Shown one piece after another: positions 1-7,594 of a stretch of DNA of 41,484 nucleotides. Origin of the DNA: a virus; IMG/VR virus record IMGVR_UViG_3300003885_000013, positions 1 through 41,484 of that record. The stretch is one strand, 5' to 3'. The stretch's first letter is position 1, and each line of letters starts with the position of its first letter. The position numbers and the translations under genes are program-made. The notes below the pieces were generated by a model. That model saw only the letters and a list, made by a program, of their open reading frames with translations, was not told the DNA's origin and did no database searches.

Positions 1-20
1 CTCTTAATAATCTATTATTA
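1..20. repeat. Terminal direct repeat, left copy (contig closes on itself)
   Basis: Bases 1-20 are identical to bases 41465-41484. The match includes non-repetitive sequence as well as TTA units, so it is not merely microsatellite. This is what a circular assembly looks like. The molecule may be circularly permuted, or linear with a direct terminal repeat collapsed by the assembler. Confidence 0.9.
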
Positions 21-42
21 TTATTATTATTATATATATATA
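15..42. repeat. AT microsatellite, (TTA)6 then (TA)5
   Basis: Six TTA units (15-32) are followed directly by five TA units (33-42). Such easily melted DNA is typical of duplex-unwinding elements at replication origins. It lies among GTAAGGT heptamers on both sides of the contig junction. Confidence 0.8.
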
Positions 43-188
43 CACATGGGCTACCTGCGAAATATATTCTCTGTAAGTTGGTTAAATAAGTGTAAGGTTG
101 TTAAGGTTTTTTGGGACGTGCGAAGATGCTACCTTTTCACCATGTAAAGTATCAATCATTCACAGTATATCTTCACTATTTTTATGCT

Positions 189-218
189 ATTATAGTATAT
201 CATAACACATCTTGTTAA
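189..218 (-). promoter_or_regulatory. Putative leftward sigma-70 promoter
   Basis: On the minus strand TTAACA (218-213) is followed after 18 bp by a perfect TATAAT (194-189). Transcription would start near 182 and run left across the contig junction towards the early genes beginning at 41000. The -35 box has five of six consensus bases. Not tested beyond motif and spacing. Confidence 0.5.
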
Positions 219-244
219 CTCTTCCGATTATATCTATACACTAT

Positions 245-280
245 CGAAGGCTTTGAGGCATGCCATCCTCTGCGCCTTTG
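245..280. other. Hairpin with symmetric internal loop
   Basis: CGAAGGC (245-251) pairs with GCCTTTG (274-280, one G-T wobble) and GAGG (255-258) pairs with CCTC (267-270). A 3x3 internal loop separates the stems and the apical loop has 8 nt. There is no U-tract, so it is not an intrinsic terminator. It could be an origin structure or part of an untranslated RNA. Confidence 0.45.
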
Positions 281-371
281 ACTATTCCGGATGGTGCAGA
301 CGTTTAGATGGGTAAGCACGCTCGAATGAGATACGTTCACATGAGGGAGCACGTTCGAAGGTTTCAATTTA

Positions 372-407
372 CCCCATCCCCCCTCTTTTTCACCCCCTAC
401 CAACCCC
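372..407 (-). other. G-quadruplex motif
   Basis: The plus strand has C-tracts at 372-375, 378-383, 393-397 and 404-407. The minus strand therefore reads four G-runs of 4, 5, 6 and 4 with loops of 6, 9 and 2. This meets the usual pattern for an intramolecular G-quadruplex and stands out in an AT-rich genome. It sits next to the iteron block in the putative origin. Confidence 0.55.
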
Positions 408-460
408 AGGGATTTACGAAACTTGCGGGCCCTACCCATACGCTTACGGTATAACGAATC

Positions 461-530
461 TTCGAACCTATTTTTTTTCTTTTGAACCTATTTTAAATCC
501 TTTGAACCTATTTTTTCCTTCGAACCTTTT
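461..530. repeat. Iteron-like tandem repeats of TTYGAACCT
   Basis: Four copies of TTYGAACCT start at 461, 481, 501 and 519; the first three continue as ATTTT plus a pyrimidine-rich tail, giving a period of 20, 20 and 18 bp. An A-tract follows at 532-542. Short direct repeats at about two helical turns are typical binding arrays for a replication initiator or a regulator. The cognate protein is unknown; the HTH protein at 37200-37424 and the primase at 35117-37234 are candidates. Confidence 0.6.
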
Positions 531-607
531 TAAAAAAAAAAATAAGAGTGCCGCCGAACGATTGAACAGTAAAAAAATTCCTAATTAATAAATCTTGATA
601 ATTCCTC

Positions 608-636
608 TTGACAAAGAAATGTGTATAGGGTATACT
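608..636 (+). promoter_or_regulatory. Rightward sigma-70 promoter for the late arm
   Basis: A perfect TTGACA (608-613), a 17-bp spacer and TATACT (631-636) make a near-consensus housekeeping promoter. The predicted start, about 642-643, lies just before the ATG at 645. It precedes the whole rightward structural arm and has no competing open reading frame upstream. Confidence 0.75.
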
Positions 637-644
637 TCAGAATT

Positions 645-833
645 ATGAGAGAGAAGTATCCCAAAAAATGGGAGAAGGTTACAGACGAACCCGAAGCCGG
701 TTGTTCCCGTTTAAAAATTTATGGCGGCTGGCTTGTTGTTGCTTGGGCGAATCCTAGTCGTGGCGAACCTAAATTATCGGAAAGTTTAGTATACGTTCCT
801 GATCCTGAGCATAGATGGAAAATAAAGCGATAG
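645..833 (+). CDS. Small hypothetical protein, possibly leaderless
   Basis: A 62-residue basic protein of unknown family with a Trp-rich middle (GGWLVVAWANP). A longer GTG start at 621 lies inside the -10 region of the promoter at 608-636, so it could not be transcribed from it; ATG 645 is preferred. That ATG is only 2-3 bases from the predicted transcript start and has no Shine-Dalgarno sequence, so the message would be leaderless. It is the first gene of the rightward arm. It could also be a non-translated stretch ahead of the gene at 891. Confidence 0.45.
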   Translation: MREKYPKKWEKVTDEPEAGCSRLKIYGGWLVVAWANPSRGEPKLSESLVYVPDPEHRWKIKR

Positions 834-890
834 ATTAAAATAGGTACCGATATACCGGCTACTTATTAAACCAAGAGGGAGGAAAGAAAC

Positions 891-1553
891 ATGGGCGGAA
901 AAAAAGGATATCGAGTAATTGTACAGGGTGATTATTACGCCGCGGCCCCTGGGCGGGGAAAGATAATAAAAAGATATAAAGTCGATGTGATGCTTCCTTC
1001 GATGGAATGCGCGTTATCTGTTATTAAGAATAAATTATTGAATGCTATTCTTAAGAATAAATTAGGAGATTACCTTAATTTCCGTACTCATGAGATAGTA
1101 TCTTATGAAGCTGTCGGCGGTGCGGAGAATCCTACGAGCGTTCCTATCCAGATCATGAACAGGCCTGAGCTGCTTCAGTATATAGTGGATCAGGGGCTTC
1201 CGGTGAAGCCGAAAGATTTTATTGAGATATCTGATTTACGGGCGGCGATACTTTATGCAGTCCAGGATCCTAAAGGCTATGAAGAGAAATTCATTGACAA
1301 GCGCGCAGACGCGAAACAAAATAGAGCGCTGAAAGATTTAAACCCCGACCTTGTTGATAATACCGAAGGGGTAGAAGATCTAACAAAAGATAAAAGTAAC
1401 CCGCTTCAAAAACGAGTTGATGAAATAATTGATAAAGCAAAGGAAGGCGATGCAGAAAAACCAACACCTGATATTCTCGGACCCGTTGATCCCCGACCAA
1501 TCGAACCCGGACCGGCTACAGAAAACTCGGGAGCTGATACAGAAAATCTCTAA
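891..1553 (+). CDS. Hypothetical protein upstream of terminase
   Basis: A 220-residue protein of no family I recognise. The first 100 residues look globular (YRVIVQGDYY near the start, then an alternating hydrophobic pattern); residues 125-220 are charged and end in a Pro/Glu-rich low-complexity tail. GGGAGG lies 8 bases before the ATG. The last 104 bases overlap the next gene in another frame. Its place before terminase suggests a packaging or early late-phase role, but nothing in the sequence proves that. Confidence 0.75.
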   Translation: MGGKKGYRVIVQGDYYAAAPGRGKIIKRYKVDVMLPSMECALSVIKNKLLNAILKNKLGDYLNFRTHEIVSYEAVGGAENPTSVPIQIMNRPELLQYIVDQGLPVKPKDFIEISDLRAAILYAVQDPKGYEEKFIDKRADAKQNRALKDLNPDLVDNTEGVEDLTKDKSNPLQKRVDEIIDKAKEGDAEKPTPDILGPVDPRPIEPGPATENSGADTENL

Positions 1554-1935
1554 AGGAATTTCCTCGGAGATAGAAGGAAAATTTATTAAATGGATTGACG
1601 GTATGCCTGTCCCGGTGTGCCGTCAAGTCATTACTAAAGCTTCTGTTAAAAAATTAATAGAGGCTGTTTTAGCAATCCCTTATATATCCGAGATAACCGA
1701 TGAATCTTTAGAAGGGCTTCCTGTTGCGGAGGTTATGTTTATTCGATTAGCGCAGAGTGCGGCAGAAGGAAATCACGAAGCATTAAAGATTTTACTCGAT
1801 CGAGTTCTTGGTAAGCCGAAACAATTCAGCGAAACAGTAACGATGAAAATGAGTTATCGGGACTTTCTTGAACAGTTAGCGAAGAAGGAAGAAGGCGATG
1901 AGCCCGCAATCCAATATACCGCACAAGATCTCTGA
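1450..1935 (+). CDS. Putative terminase small subunit
   Basis: A 161-residue protein directly before the large terminase, the normal position for the DNA-recognition subunit of the packaging motor. A C-terminal segment of the type AEGNHEALKILLDRVLGKPKQ is characteristic of phage small terminases and related DNA-binding proteins. ATG 1450 is chosen over an in-frame TTG at 1429 because AAGGAAGG sits just upstream. It overlaps the previous gene by 104 bases and the next by 38. The assignment rests on position and the C-terminal motif; sequence similarity in this family is usually weak. Confidence 0.65.
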   Translation: MQKNQHLIFSDPLIPDQSNPDRLQKTRELIQKISKGISSEIEGKFIKWIDGMPVPVCRQVITKASVKKLIEAVLAIPYISEITDESLEGLPVAEVMFIRLAQSAAEGNHEALKILLDRVLGKPKQFSETVTMKMSYRDFLEQLAKKEEGDEPAIQYTAQDL

Positions 1936-3493
1936 CGTCCATTATCGACTGCAAAATGAATTACCCTATTATGCACGGCATGCCCTTATTATTAAAGATA
2001 AAGTAGGGAAGCTTATCCCGCTTGTTTTTAATAAAGCACAAAACCATATTCACGAAAAGATAGAAGAGCAAAAACGCCTTATCGGGAAAGTGCGTGCTAT
2101 CATTCTTAAAGGGCGGCAGCAGGGATCGAGTACCTATGTGAGTTCGCGCTATCAGCATAAGACTTCCAGGCTTTCGGGGAAGTCCTGTTTTATCCTATCC
2201 CACGAATCAGATACCACTAAAAAATTATATGCCATGGTTGAAAGGTTTCAGGATTATACTCCGGAGCCTGTGAAAACCGCGGCGGAAGTTCAAAATCGAA
2301 GGCAGCTTAAATTTGCTAACGGCAGCGATTATTCAGTCGGGACAGCGGGGAATGTGAATGTCGGCCGCGGAGGTACTATACAATTTTTCCACGGATCAGA
2401 AGTTGCCTATTGGGAAAAGACAAATGAGATTGAAACAGGGATCATGGAATCTATTCCTGATATGGAAGATACAGAAATTATTCTTGAATCTACAGCCAAC
2501 GGGCTTGGGGGTTTATTTTATGATAAATGTATGAATGCACTTGAGGGAAAAGGAGATTATATTTTAATATTCGTTCCCTGGTATTGGCAGTTAGAATATA
2601 GAAGAGCGGTACCTAAAGGTTTCCAGTTAACAGAGAATGAGATTAAACTTAAAGAATATTTCCAACTAGATAATGAACAACTTTATTGGCGTCGAAAGAA
2701 AATAGAATCTTTTCGTTCCGAATGGAAGTTTAAACAAGAATATCCTATGAATGTAAAAGAAGCGTTTGTTACCAGCGGCGCTTCTTTAATAAAGTCTGAA
2801 AAAGTCATGGCGGCCCGAAAATTGAATCTTACTGATGGTAACGCCCCTGTTATTATGGGAGTGGATCCTGCCCGGTCCGGAGACAGGACAGTTATATCTT
2901 TCAGGCGTGGCCGGGAGTTTATGTTTTATAGAAAATATGACGAAATGAAAGATACTCGACTAGCCGGCATTATCGCTAACGATATAGAACGATATAAGGT
3001 AAAAAAATGTTTTATTGATATAACGAAAGGGTATGGGGCTCTTGATATTTTAGAAGAGTTAGGTTTTGGAGATATAGCCCAGGGAGTGCATTTTAATGAA
3101 GAACCGTTAGACAAAGATCTCTTTATGAATAAGAGAGCAGAGATTTTGATAGCTGTTCGTGATTGGATAGAGGGTGAAGGAGTATCTATCCCGGATGATG
3201 AAGCGCTACAGGCTGATCTTTTATGCGTACCTGATTATAAGATTACAAGTAGAAGTTTAATGTATATAGTTCCTAAAAAAGAAATAAAACTAAAGTTTGG
3301 ACAATCACCGGATATCTATGATTCTTTTGCTTTAACGTTTGCTTATCCAGTAAAGTATGATATACTACTGAGAAGAACTTTCACTAAAAAACTTGAAGGA
3401 GGTAGAAGCCGTGGCCCCTTAACAACTCTTAATAGACACAGAGGTTTTAAATCGGATTCAACAGCAAGTACAAATTTACTAGGAAGATTATAA
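1898..3493 (+). CDS. terL: Terminase large subunit (packaging ATPase-nuclease)
   Basis: A 531-residue packaging motor protein that would translocate and cut phage DNA at the portal. The ATPase has a degenerate Walker A, KGRQQGSST at residues 71-79, and a beta-strand/acid segment IILESTANG at 194-202. The nuclease begins with GVDPARSGDR at 321-330, whose Asp is the expected first metal ligand, followed by FIDITKGYGALDIL and a C-terminal DSFALTFAY. The length is normal for the family. The start overlaps the small subunit by 38 bases, suggesting coupled translation. The C-terminal 35 residues are basic and disordered. Confidence 0.92.
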   Translation: MSPQSNIPHKISDVHYRLQNELPYYARHALIIKDKVGKLIPLVFNKAQNHIHEKIEEQKRLIGKVRAIILKGRQQGSSTYVSSRYQHKTSRLSGKSCFILSHESDTTKKLYAMVERFQDYTPEPVKTAAEVQNRRQLKFANGSDYSVGTAGNVNVGRGGTIQFFHGSEVAYWEKTNEIETGIMESIPDMEDTEIILESTANGLGGLFYDKCMNALEGKGDYILIFVPWYWQLEYRRAVPKGFQLTENEIKLKEYFQLDNEQLYWRRKKIESFRSEWKFKQEYPMNVKEAFVTSGASLIKSEKVMAARKLNLTDGNAPVIMGVDPARSGDRTVISFRRGREFMFYRKYDEMKDTRLAGIIANDIERYKVKKCFIDITKGYGALDILEELGFGDIAQGVHFNEEPLDKDLFMNKRAEILIAVRDWIEGEGVSIPDDEALQADLLCVPDYKITSRSLMYIVPKKEIKLKFGQSPDIYDSFALTFAYPVKYDILLRRTFTKKLEGGRSRGPLTTLNRHRGFKSDSTASTNLLGRL

Positions 3494-3495
3494 TT

Positions 3496-3795
3496 ATGGG
3501 CTTAGAGACAGCTTTAATAATATCATTGTTAGCAACATCAGCGGTTGCTGTACAGCAGAGCATTGCGGGGGGTACAGCTGCTAAAAAAAGAGCATCAGGG
3601 CGGCGAGCGGATATATCTGCACAGCGGGCAGCAGATCTTGCGGCAGAGACAAAAGCGAGTGAAAAAGAGGATTCTATTTTAGGGGAGCCAAAACCTTCAG
3701 AACGAAAGAGGGGTAGATTGGCTCTGATAGCTACTTCATCGAGGGGAATATTAAGTTCCCCTCAAACCGGCAGACGTAAACTGTTGGGAAATTAA
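3496..3795 (+). CDS. Small membrane-anchored protein, short paralog of the gp14-like virion protein
   Basis: A 99-residue protein with a hydrophobic N-terminus, then a basic, Ala-rich body. It begins MGLETALIISLLATSAVA, closely matching MGLETILLVSLVASSA of the gp14-like protein at 12655-13119. The C-termini also correspond (RGRLALIATSSRGILSS against KGRAALIAGISGGISSA). It therefore looks like a shortened duplicate lacking the middle coiled-coil part. It starts 3 bases after the terminase stop. Function is unknown; membrane or virion association is plausible. Confidence 0.7.
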   Translation: MGLETALIISLLATSAVAVQQSIAGGTAAKKRASGRRADISAQRAADLAAETKASEKEDSILGEPKPSERKRGRLALIATSSRGILSSPQTGRRKLLGN

Positions 3796-3808
3796 CAGAG
3801 GAGGAAGT

Positions 3809-4663
3809 ATGAAAAAGTGTAGAATAGGAATATTAGTGGTAATATTAATGCTGTGTATATCAACAGTATGTTATGCGGGAGCCAGAGAGCTTACGTATAT
3901 GAGCATCGAAGAGCTTGCTACATTGGCGGCTACCCCGGCGTCTGGAGATTTTTTTCTTCTTTATGATCTTTCAACAGGTAAGGTTGTAAAAATTTTACCA
4001 TCGAACGCTATTAGCGGAGCTATAAGCGTAACGACTATAACTTTACCAACGGATCAGAATGCTACTTTTGGAAGCTCTACTATACAGGAAGATTCAGTAA
4101 AAGATGATTTTGTAGTTAATAATGATATCGATATAGAGCAAGCGAATCCTCATTTAAACTTTCGTGATAGTGATACGGACGACGCGTATATGTGGCATTT
4201 AGAGGCAAATGCTTCCGGGGATCCGTGGACTAATTTTACTCTGTGGAAGGGTACTGATGACGGTACCGGTTTTACTATAGCTTCTGTAGCTCCATTAATT
4301 TTAATAAATAGTACAGACAGTATTATATTTCCTTTAGGCAGAGTGCAGTTAGGGCAGGGAGCGGACGTAGCTTCTGCTAATAACCTGACACTCGGATCCG
4401 ATGGAAATACTTTTGAGATTACCGGGACTACACAGGTTAATTTGATTGATAATACTGATTGGGTAAATGGCTCTGTAATTCATTTACTTTTTACTGGCAG
4501 CGTTACAGTAAAACACGGCCAGTCTACTAGCGGAGTTAACACCACAATACAGCTTACCGGGGCCGGCGATTTTAGTGCTTCTGCCGGAGATACATTGACT
4601 CTTCTATTAAGTGAAATAGGGGACGTGCAGGCCTGGAGAGAATTATCAAACGCGGCTATATAA
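3809..4663 (+). CDS. Secreted fibre-like structural protein
   Basis: A 284-residue protein with a clear Sec signal peptide: basic MKKCR, a hydrophobic core to about residue 20, then CYAG with cleavage after Ala. The rest is Thr/Asn/Gly-rich beta sequence with pieces such as LTLGSDGNTFEITGTTQVN and a C-terminal AGDTLTLLLSE typical of phage fibre and appendage proteins, especially in uncultured phages. GAGGAGG precedes the start. A Sec signal is odd for a virion protein, because tailed phages assemble in the cytoplasm. It lies unusually between terminase and portal. Confidence 0.65.
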   Translation: MKKCRIGILVVILMLCISTVCYAGARELTYMSIEELATLAATPASGDFFLLYDLSTGKVVKILPSNAISGAISVTTITLPTDQNATFGSSTIQEDSVKDDFVVNNDIDIEQANPHLNFRDSDTDDAYMWHLEANASGDPWTNFTLWKGTDDGTGFTIASVAPLILINSTDSIIFPLGRVQLGQGADVASANNLTLGSDGNTFEITGTTQVNLIDNTDWVNGSVIHLLFTGSVTVKHGQSTSGVNTTIQLTGAGDFSASAGDTLTLLLSEIGDVQAWRELSNAAI

Positions 4664-4680
4664 ATTAATTAAAGGAAAAT

Positions 4681-6411
4681 ATGGCCTCTGCTAAAGTAGC
4701 TCATGTTAAAGCGCGTTTCAAGGAATTGAAAGCTCGTAAAAATTTGTGGTTGGATCATTACCAACTGATCGGGGAAAATATACGTACCCGGAAACAAAAT
4801 TTTACTTCTCTTCAAGAGCCCGGCGCTTTTCTTAATCGGCAGTTATTTGACGGTACTGCTATCAAAGCGAATGATATAATGGCTTCGGCCCTGATAGGTA
4901 ATCTCTGGCCTAACGGGGCCAAGACCATTAAAATTATTCGATCTAGAAATATTTCCGATTCAGATGCAAACCGAAAGTATTATCAATTTGTAACTGAGGA
5001 AATGACCGAAGTTATGGATAATACTAAAGCGGGCCTTGCTGTTGCGTTAGAGGAGTATTTTAAAGATCAGGGTGCTTTTGGTACTAGCGGTATAGCCGTA
5101 TTTGAAGATGATACTGATATTAATGTCCCTATTATTTATAAAGCGTGGGATGTTAAGAGTATGTCTATTGACGAAGGCAGATCCGGTTTCGTGGATACGG
5201 TATATCATGAAAGAGAAATAACTATTCGTCGAGCAGTAAAAGAATTTGGAGTAGAAAATTTAAGTGCTAAGAGCCGAGAAGCTTTTGCTGATGGTAAAGG
5301 GGACGATAAAATAGTTATTCTTCATGCTATTGAGCCCCGGGTTGAAAGAGATCCAAATAAATTCGGTAATAAGGATATGCCTATTGCCTCGATTCATATC
5401 GAATCGAAAGCGGATAAAATTATTCGTGAAAGTGGTTTTGAAGAAATGCCTATTAACGTAAGCAGATTTGCTAAAGCTTTAGGTGAGATATATGGTAGAT
5501 CGCCAGGCATGGCAGCCCTACCGGATATTCTAGAAATAAATGCTGTTAAAGAAGCGCTTATGGTTGCGATAGAAAAGCAATTAGATCCTCCTCTTGCTGT
5601 TTTAGATGATGGTAAACTAGGTGGAGGCATAATAGATACTAGCGCGGGAGCGCTTAATGTTTTTAAAATTAGCGGCCGTTTAGATAAGAGTACTAATCCT
5701 ATAACTCCGCTTTTTACAGTAGGCGAGCTTAAAAGTGCGGAGAATTTAGTTAATCAATTAAAACAATCTATCACCGAACATTTTTATATTGATCGACTTT
5801 TGGATTTTAATAACGAGACGCGTATGACTTTTGGAGAAGTTCAGATTCGGAATCAATTAAGATCGGCGTCTTTAGGGACTATTTTTTCAAGACAAGAAGC
5901 CGAATTGTTTGTTCCCATGGTTGAGAGAACATTTAATATACTTCTCAAGAAAAAGAGACTTGGTGTTATACCCGATTCTATTGAGCATAGAAATTTACTT
6001 AAAGCGGGGGTAGTGAATCCTATATTAATTCCGGAAGAGATAGCCGTTGCTATGGTAAAAGGTGAGGAGATATTTAAGATTAAATTTATATCTCCGGCTA
6101 AACGTATGATGCAAGCGGAGGAGGCAAACGGTATTTTAATAGTATGGGACGCTGCGGCTTCGATAGCGCAGGGGGTACCCGGGGTTTATGATAATTTAGA
6201 TGCAGATGAGTCTATTCGGCGTGTATCTGAAATTACCGGAGTGCCTTTAACTGTAGTAAGGGATTTTCAATCGATGCAAAAGATTAGAGAATTACGAACA
6301 GCGGAGCAAGAACGATTGACTAAGATAGCTGATTTAAGAGAGGCCTCTGAGATCTCCAGGAATTTTGCTCAAGCCAAGCCGAGCCAAAAAAATGTCCAAA
6401 CAAAAAATTAA
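4681..6411 (+). CDS. Portal protein (T7-like head-tail connector)
   Basis: A 576-residue protein of the podoviral head-to-tail connector family, which forms the dodecameric ring through which DNA enters and leaves the capsid. Evidence is the length, the helical N-terminus with RKNLWLDHYQLIGENI, the conserved early segment NDIMASALIGNLWP, and the position between terminase and scaffold. An AAAGGA site precedes the ATG. The last 20 bases overlap the following gene. No obvious insertion or truncation is seen. Confidence 0.87.
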   Translation: MASAKVAHVKARFKELKARKNLWLDHYQLIGENIRTRKQNFTSLQEPGAFLNRQLFDGTAIKANDIMASALIGNLWPNGAKTIKIIRSRNISDSDANRKYYQFVTEEMTEVMDNTKAGLAVALEEYFKDQGAFGTSGIAVFEDDTDINVPIIYKAWDVKSMSIDEGRSGFVDTVYHEREITIRRAVKEFGVENLSAKSREAFADGKGDDKIVILHAIEPRVERDPNKFGNKDMPIASIHIESKADKIIRESGFEEMPINVSRFAKALGEIYGRSPGMAALPDILEINAVKEALMVAIEKQLDPPLAVLDDGKLGGGIIDTSAGALNVFKISGRLDKSTNPITPLFTVGELKSAENLVNQLKQSITEHFYIDRLLDFNNETRMTFGEVQIRNQLRSASLGTIFSRQEAELFVPMVERTFNILLKKKRLGVIPDSIEHRNLLKAGVVNPILIPEEIAVAMVKGEEIFKIKFISPAKRMMQAEEANGILIVWDAAASIAQGVPGVYDNLDADESIRRVSEITGVPLTVVRDFQSMQKIRELRTAEQERLTKIADLREASEISRNFAQAKPSQKNVQTKN

Positions 6412-6664
6412 AATAATTAAAGATGTTCGTAAAGAATTAAGAGAAGATTTCGCCGCTGTTGGTGCTACCGTAGAAGGGAGAAATGTATTACGGTATATTA
6501 TGGATGAGTGCGGATATCAAAGAGTAAGTATTGTGGGGAATACTGCAAATGGAGATATCCACGATCGCGGTACTCTTTATAATGAAGCTCGTCGAAATCT
6601 CTATTTAGATATAAGGAAGTTAATTCCGGTCCGGCAATTAAAACAAATAGAATTTAACAAATAA
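6392..6664 (+). CDS. Bbp19-like phage protein
   Basis: A 90-residue basic helical protein. The pattern GRNVLRYIMDECGYQ followed by ARRNLYLDIRKLI resembles the Bbp19-like family, small proteins encoded next to portal genes in many podoviruses and of unknown role. ATG 6392 is preferred to an in-frame TTG at 6365. It overlaps the portal gene by 20 bases and has no good ribosome binding site, so translation is probably coupled to the portal. The family call is from memory of the motif, without a search. Confidence 0.6.
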   Translation: MSKQKIKIIKDVRKELREDFAAVGATVEGRNVLRYIMDECGYQRVSIVGNTANGDIHDRGTLYNEARRNLYLDIRKLIPVRQLKQIEFNK

Positions 6665-6678
6665 GAAAGGGAGGCGTT

Positions 6679-7563
6679 ATGTTTTTAGGAGGTCTTGAAG
6701 TTTTTGATGTGAGTCTTTTATTTAGTTTAGTGGGGATGATGATATTGGATGTAGAAGGTACCATAGATATTAATAACTTTTCTTCTCCGGAATCTTCGGT
6801 AGCTGAAAAAGCATATACGTCTATTATTCCGGAAGGATATAGGGATAAACCTTATCTTAAAGATGTAAAAGATATAAAAGGCCTTTTTGGAAAATTAAAC
6901 AGTTCACAAGAATTAATAGGTAAAAAACAGTTTGGGGTTCCTGAAGATAACGCATCTAAAGAAATATGGGATAGTTATTATAAAACAGCCGGGCGTCCGG
7001 ATAAGGCGGAAGGGTACGAGTTTAATGATTCAACTTTACCGGAAGGATTAAAGAGAGACGATAAAACAGTAAAAGCAGTAAAGGATCTTTTTCATAGCGC
7101 GGGGGTTAGTTCTAGAACTGCTAAAGTTATTCAAGAAGGCTACGATAAAATATTAATCGAAGCGCATGGTGATAGGATTAAAGCCAATGAACAACAGGAT
7201 GTTAATTTTGATAATCTAGCGTCTGAGACTTTCGGGGATCAGAAAGATAAAGTTTTAGCGGCAGGTAAGAAGTTATTAGAGATTCATGCGCCGGAGAAGT
7301 TTAAGGCTCTTATAGACAAACTTCCCAATGAACAGCTTATTCTTATGGCCGGAGTACTTAACGATATTAGTAAAAAATATATTAAAGAGGATGAGATAGA
7401 TGGCAGCGGACCTAAAGGCGATGCTTCTTTAGAAGATCTTAGGAGTGAACAGAAAAAGATTATGGCTTCTCCCGCTTATCAATCTTCGTTTCATCCGGAA
7501 TATGAAAAGGCGGCAGATAGATTAAAAGAGATAGCAAACGAGATAAATAAATCTGCTACTTGA
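6679..7563 (+). CDS. Putative capsid scaffolding protein
   Basis: A 294-residue acidic, helix-rich protein directly before the capsid gene. The segment PEGYRDKPYLKDVKDIKGL, then a proline-poor helical body and a charged C-terminal helix (residues 255-294), match podoviral scaffold proteins, which template procapsid assembly and then leave. AAGGGAGG precedes ATG 6679. The first 23 residues are unusually hydrophobic (residues 12-22, SLLFSLVGMMI), odd for a scaffold. The stop codon TGA at 7561-7563 overlaps the -35 box of the capsid promoter. Confidence 0.65.
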   Translation: MFLGGLEVFDVSLLFSLVGMMILDVEGTIDINNFSSPESSVAEKAYTSIIPEGYRDKPYLKDVKDIKGLFGKLNSSQELIGKKQFGVPEDNASKEIWDSYYKTAGRPDKAEGYEFNDSTLPEGLKRDDKTVKAVKDLFHSAGVSSRTAKVIQEGYDKILIEAHGDRIKANEQQDVNFDNLASETFGDQKDKVLAAGKKLLEIHAPEKFKALIDKLPNEQLILMAGVLNDISKKYIKEDEIDGSGPKGDASLEDLRSEQKKIMASPAYQSSFHPEYEKAADRLKEIANEINKSAT

Positions 7564-7588
7564 CAAAATATAATTCGTGTGGTATAGT
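7560..7588 (+). promoter_or_regulatory. Extended -10 sigma-70 promoter of the capsid gene
   Basis: TTGACA (7560-7565), a 17-bp spacer and TATAGT (7583-7588), with an extended -10 TG at 7580-7581. This is the strongest-looking promoter in the window and sits directly upstream of the most abundant virion protein. The start is expected near 7595. Confidence 0.8.
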
Positions 7589-7594
7589 TTTTGA

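Larger units (their letters stand above)
1..607. other. Non-coding divergent region, left part (putative origin and control region)
   Basis: No convincing gene is seen here. It holds an AT microsatellite, GTAAGGT-type heptamers (92-98 and a partial one at 102-107), a leftward promoter (189-218), a hairpin (245-280), a C-rich tract that is a G-quadruplex motif on the other strand (372-407), a 20-bp-period repeat block (461-530), an A-tract (532-542) and then the rightward promoter. With 41103-41484 it forms about 1 kb between divergently transcribed arms, the usual position of a phage origin. Confidence 0.6.

Noticed and set aside
215-439. Minus-strand 74-codon ORF in the divergent region
   Set aside because: It reads through the G-quadruplex tract and the hairpin, has odd composition (GGEKEGGWG), no ribosome binding site, and ends on the leftward promoter.
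461-530. CRISPR-like array
   Set aside because: The repeats are only about nine bases with 11-base spacers of low complexity and no cas genes; iterons fit better.
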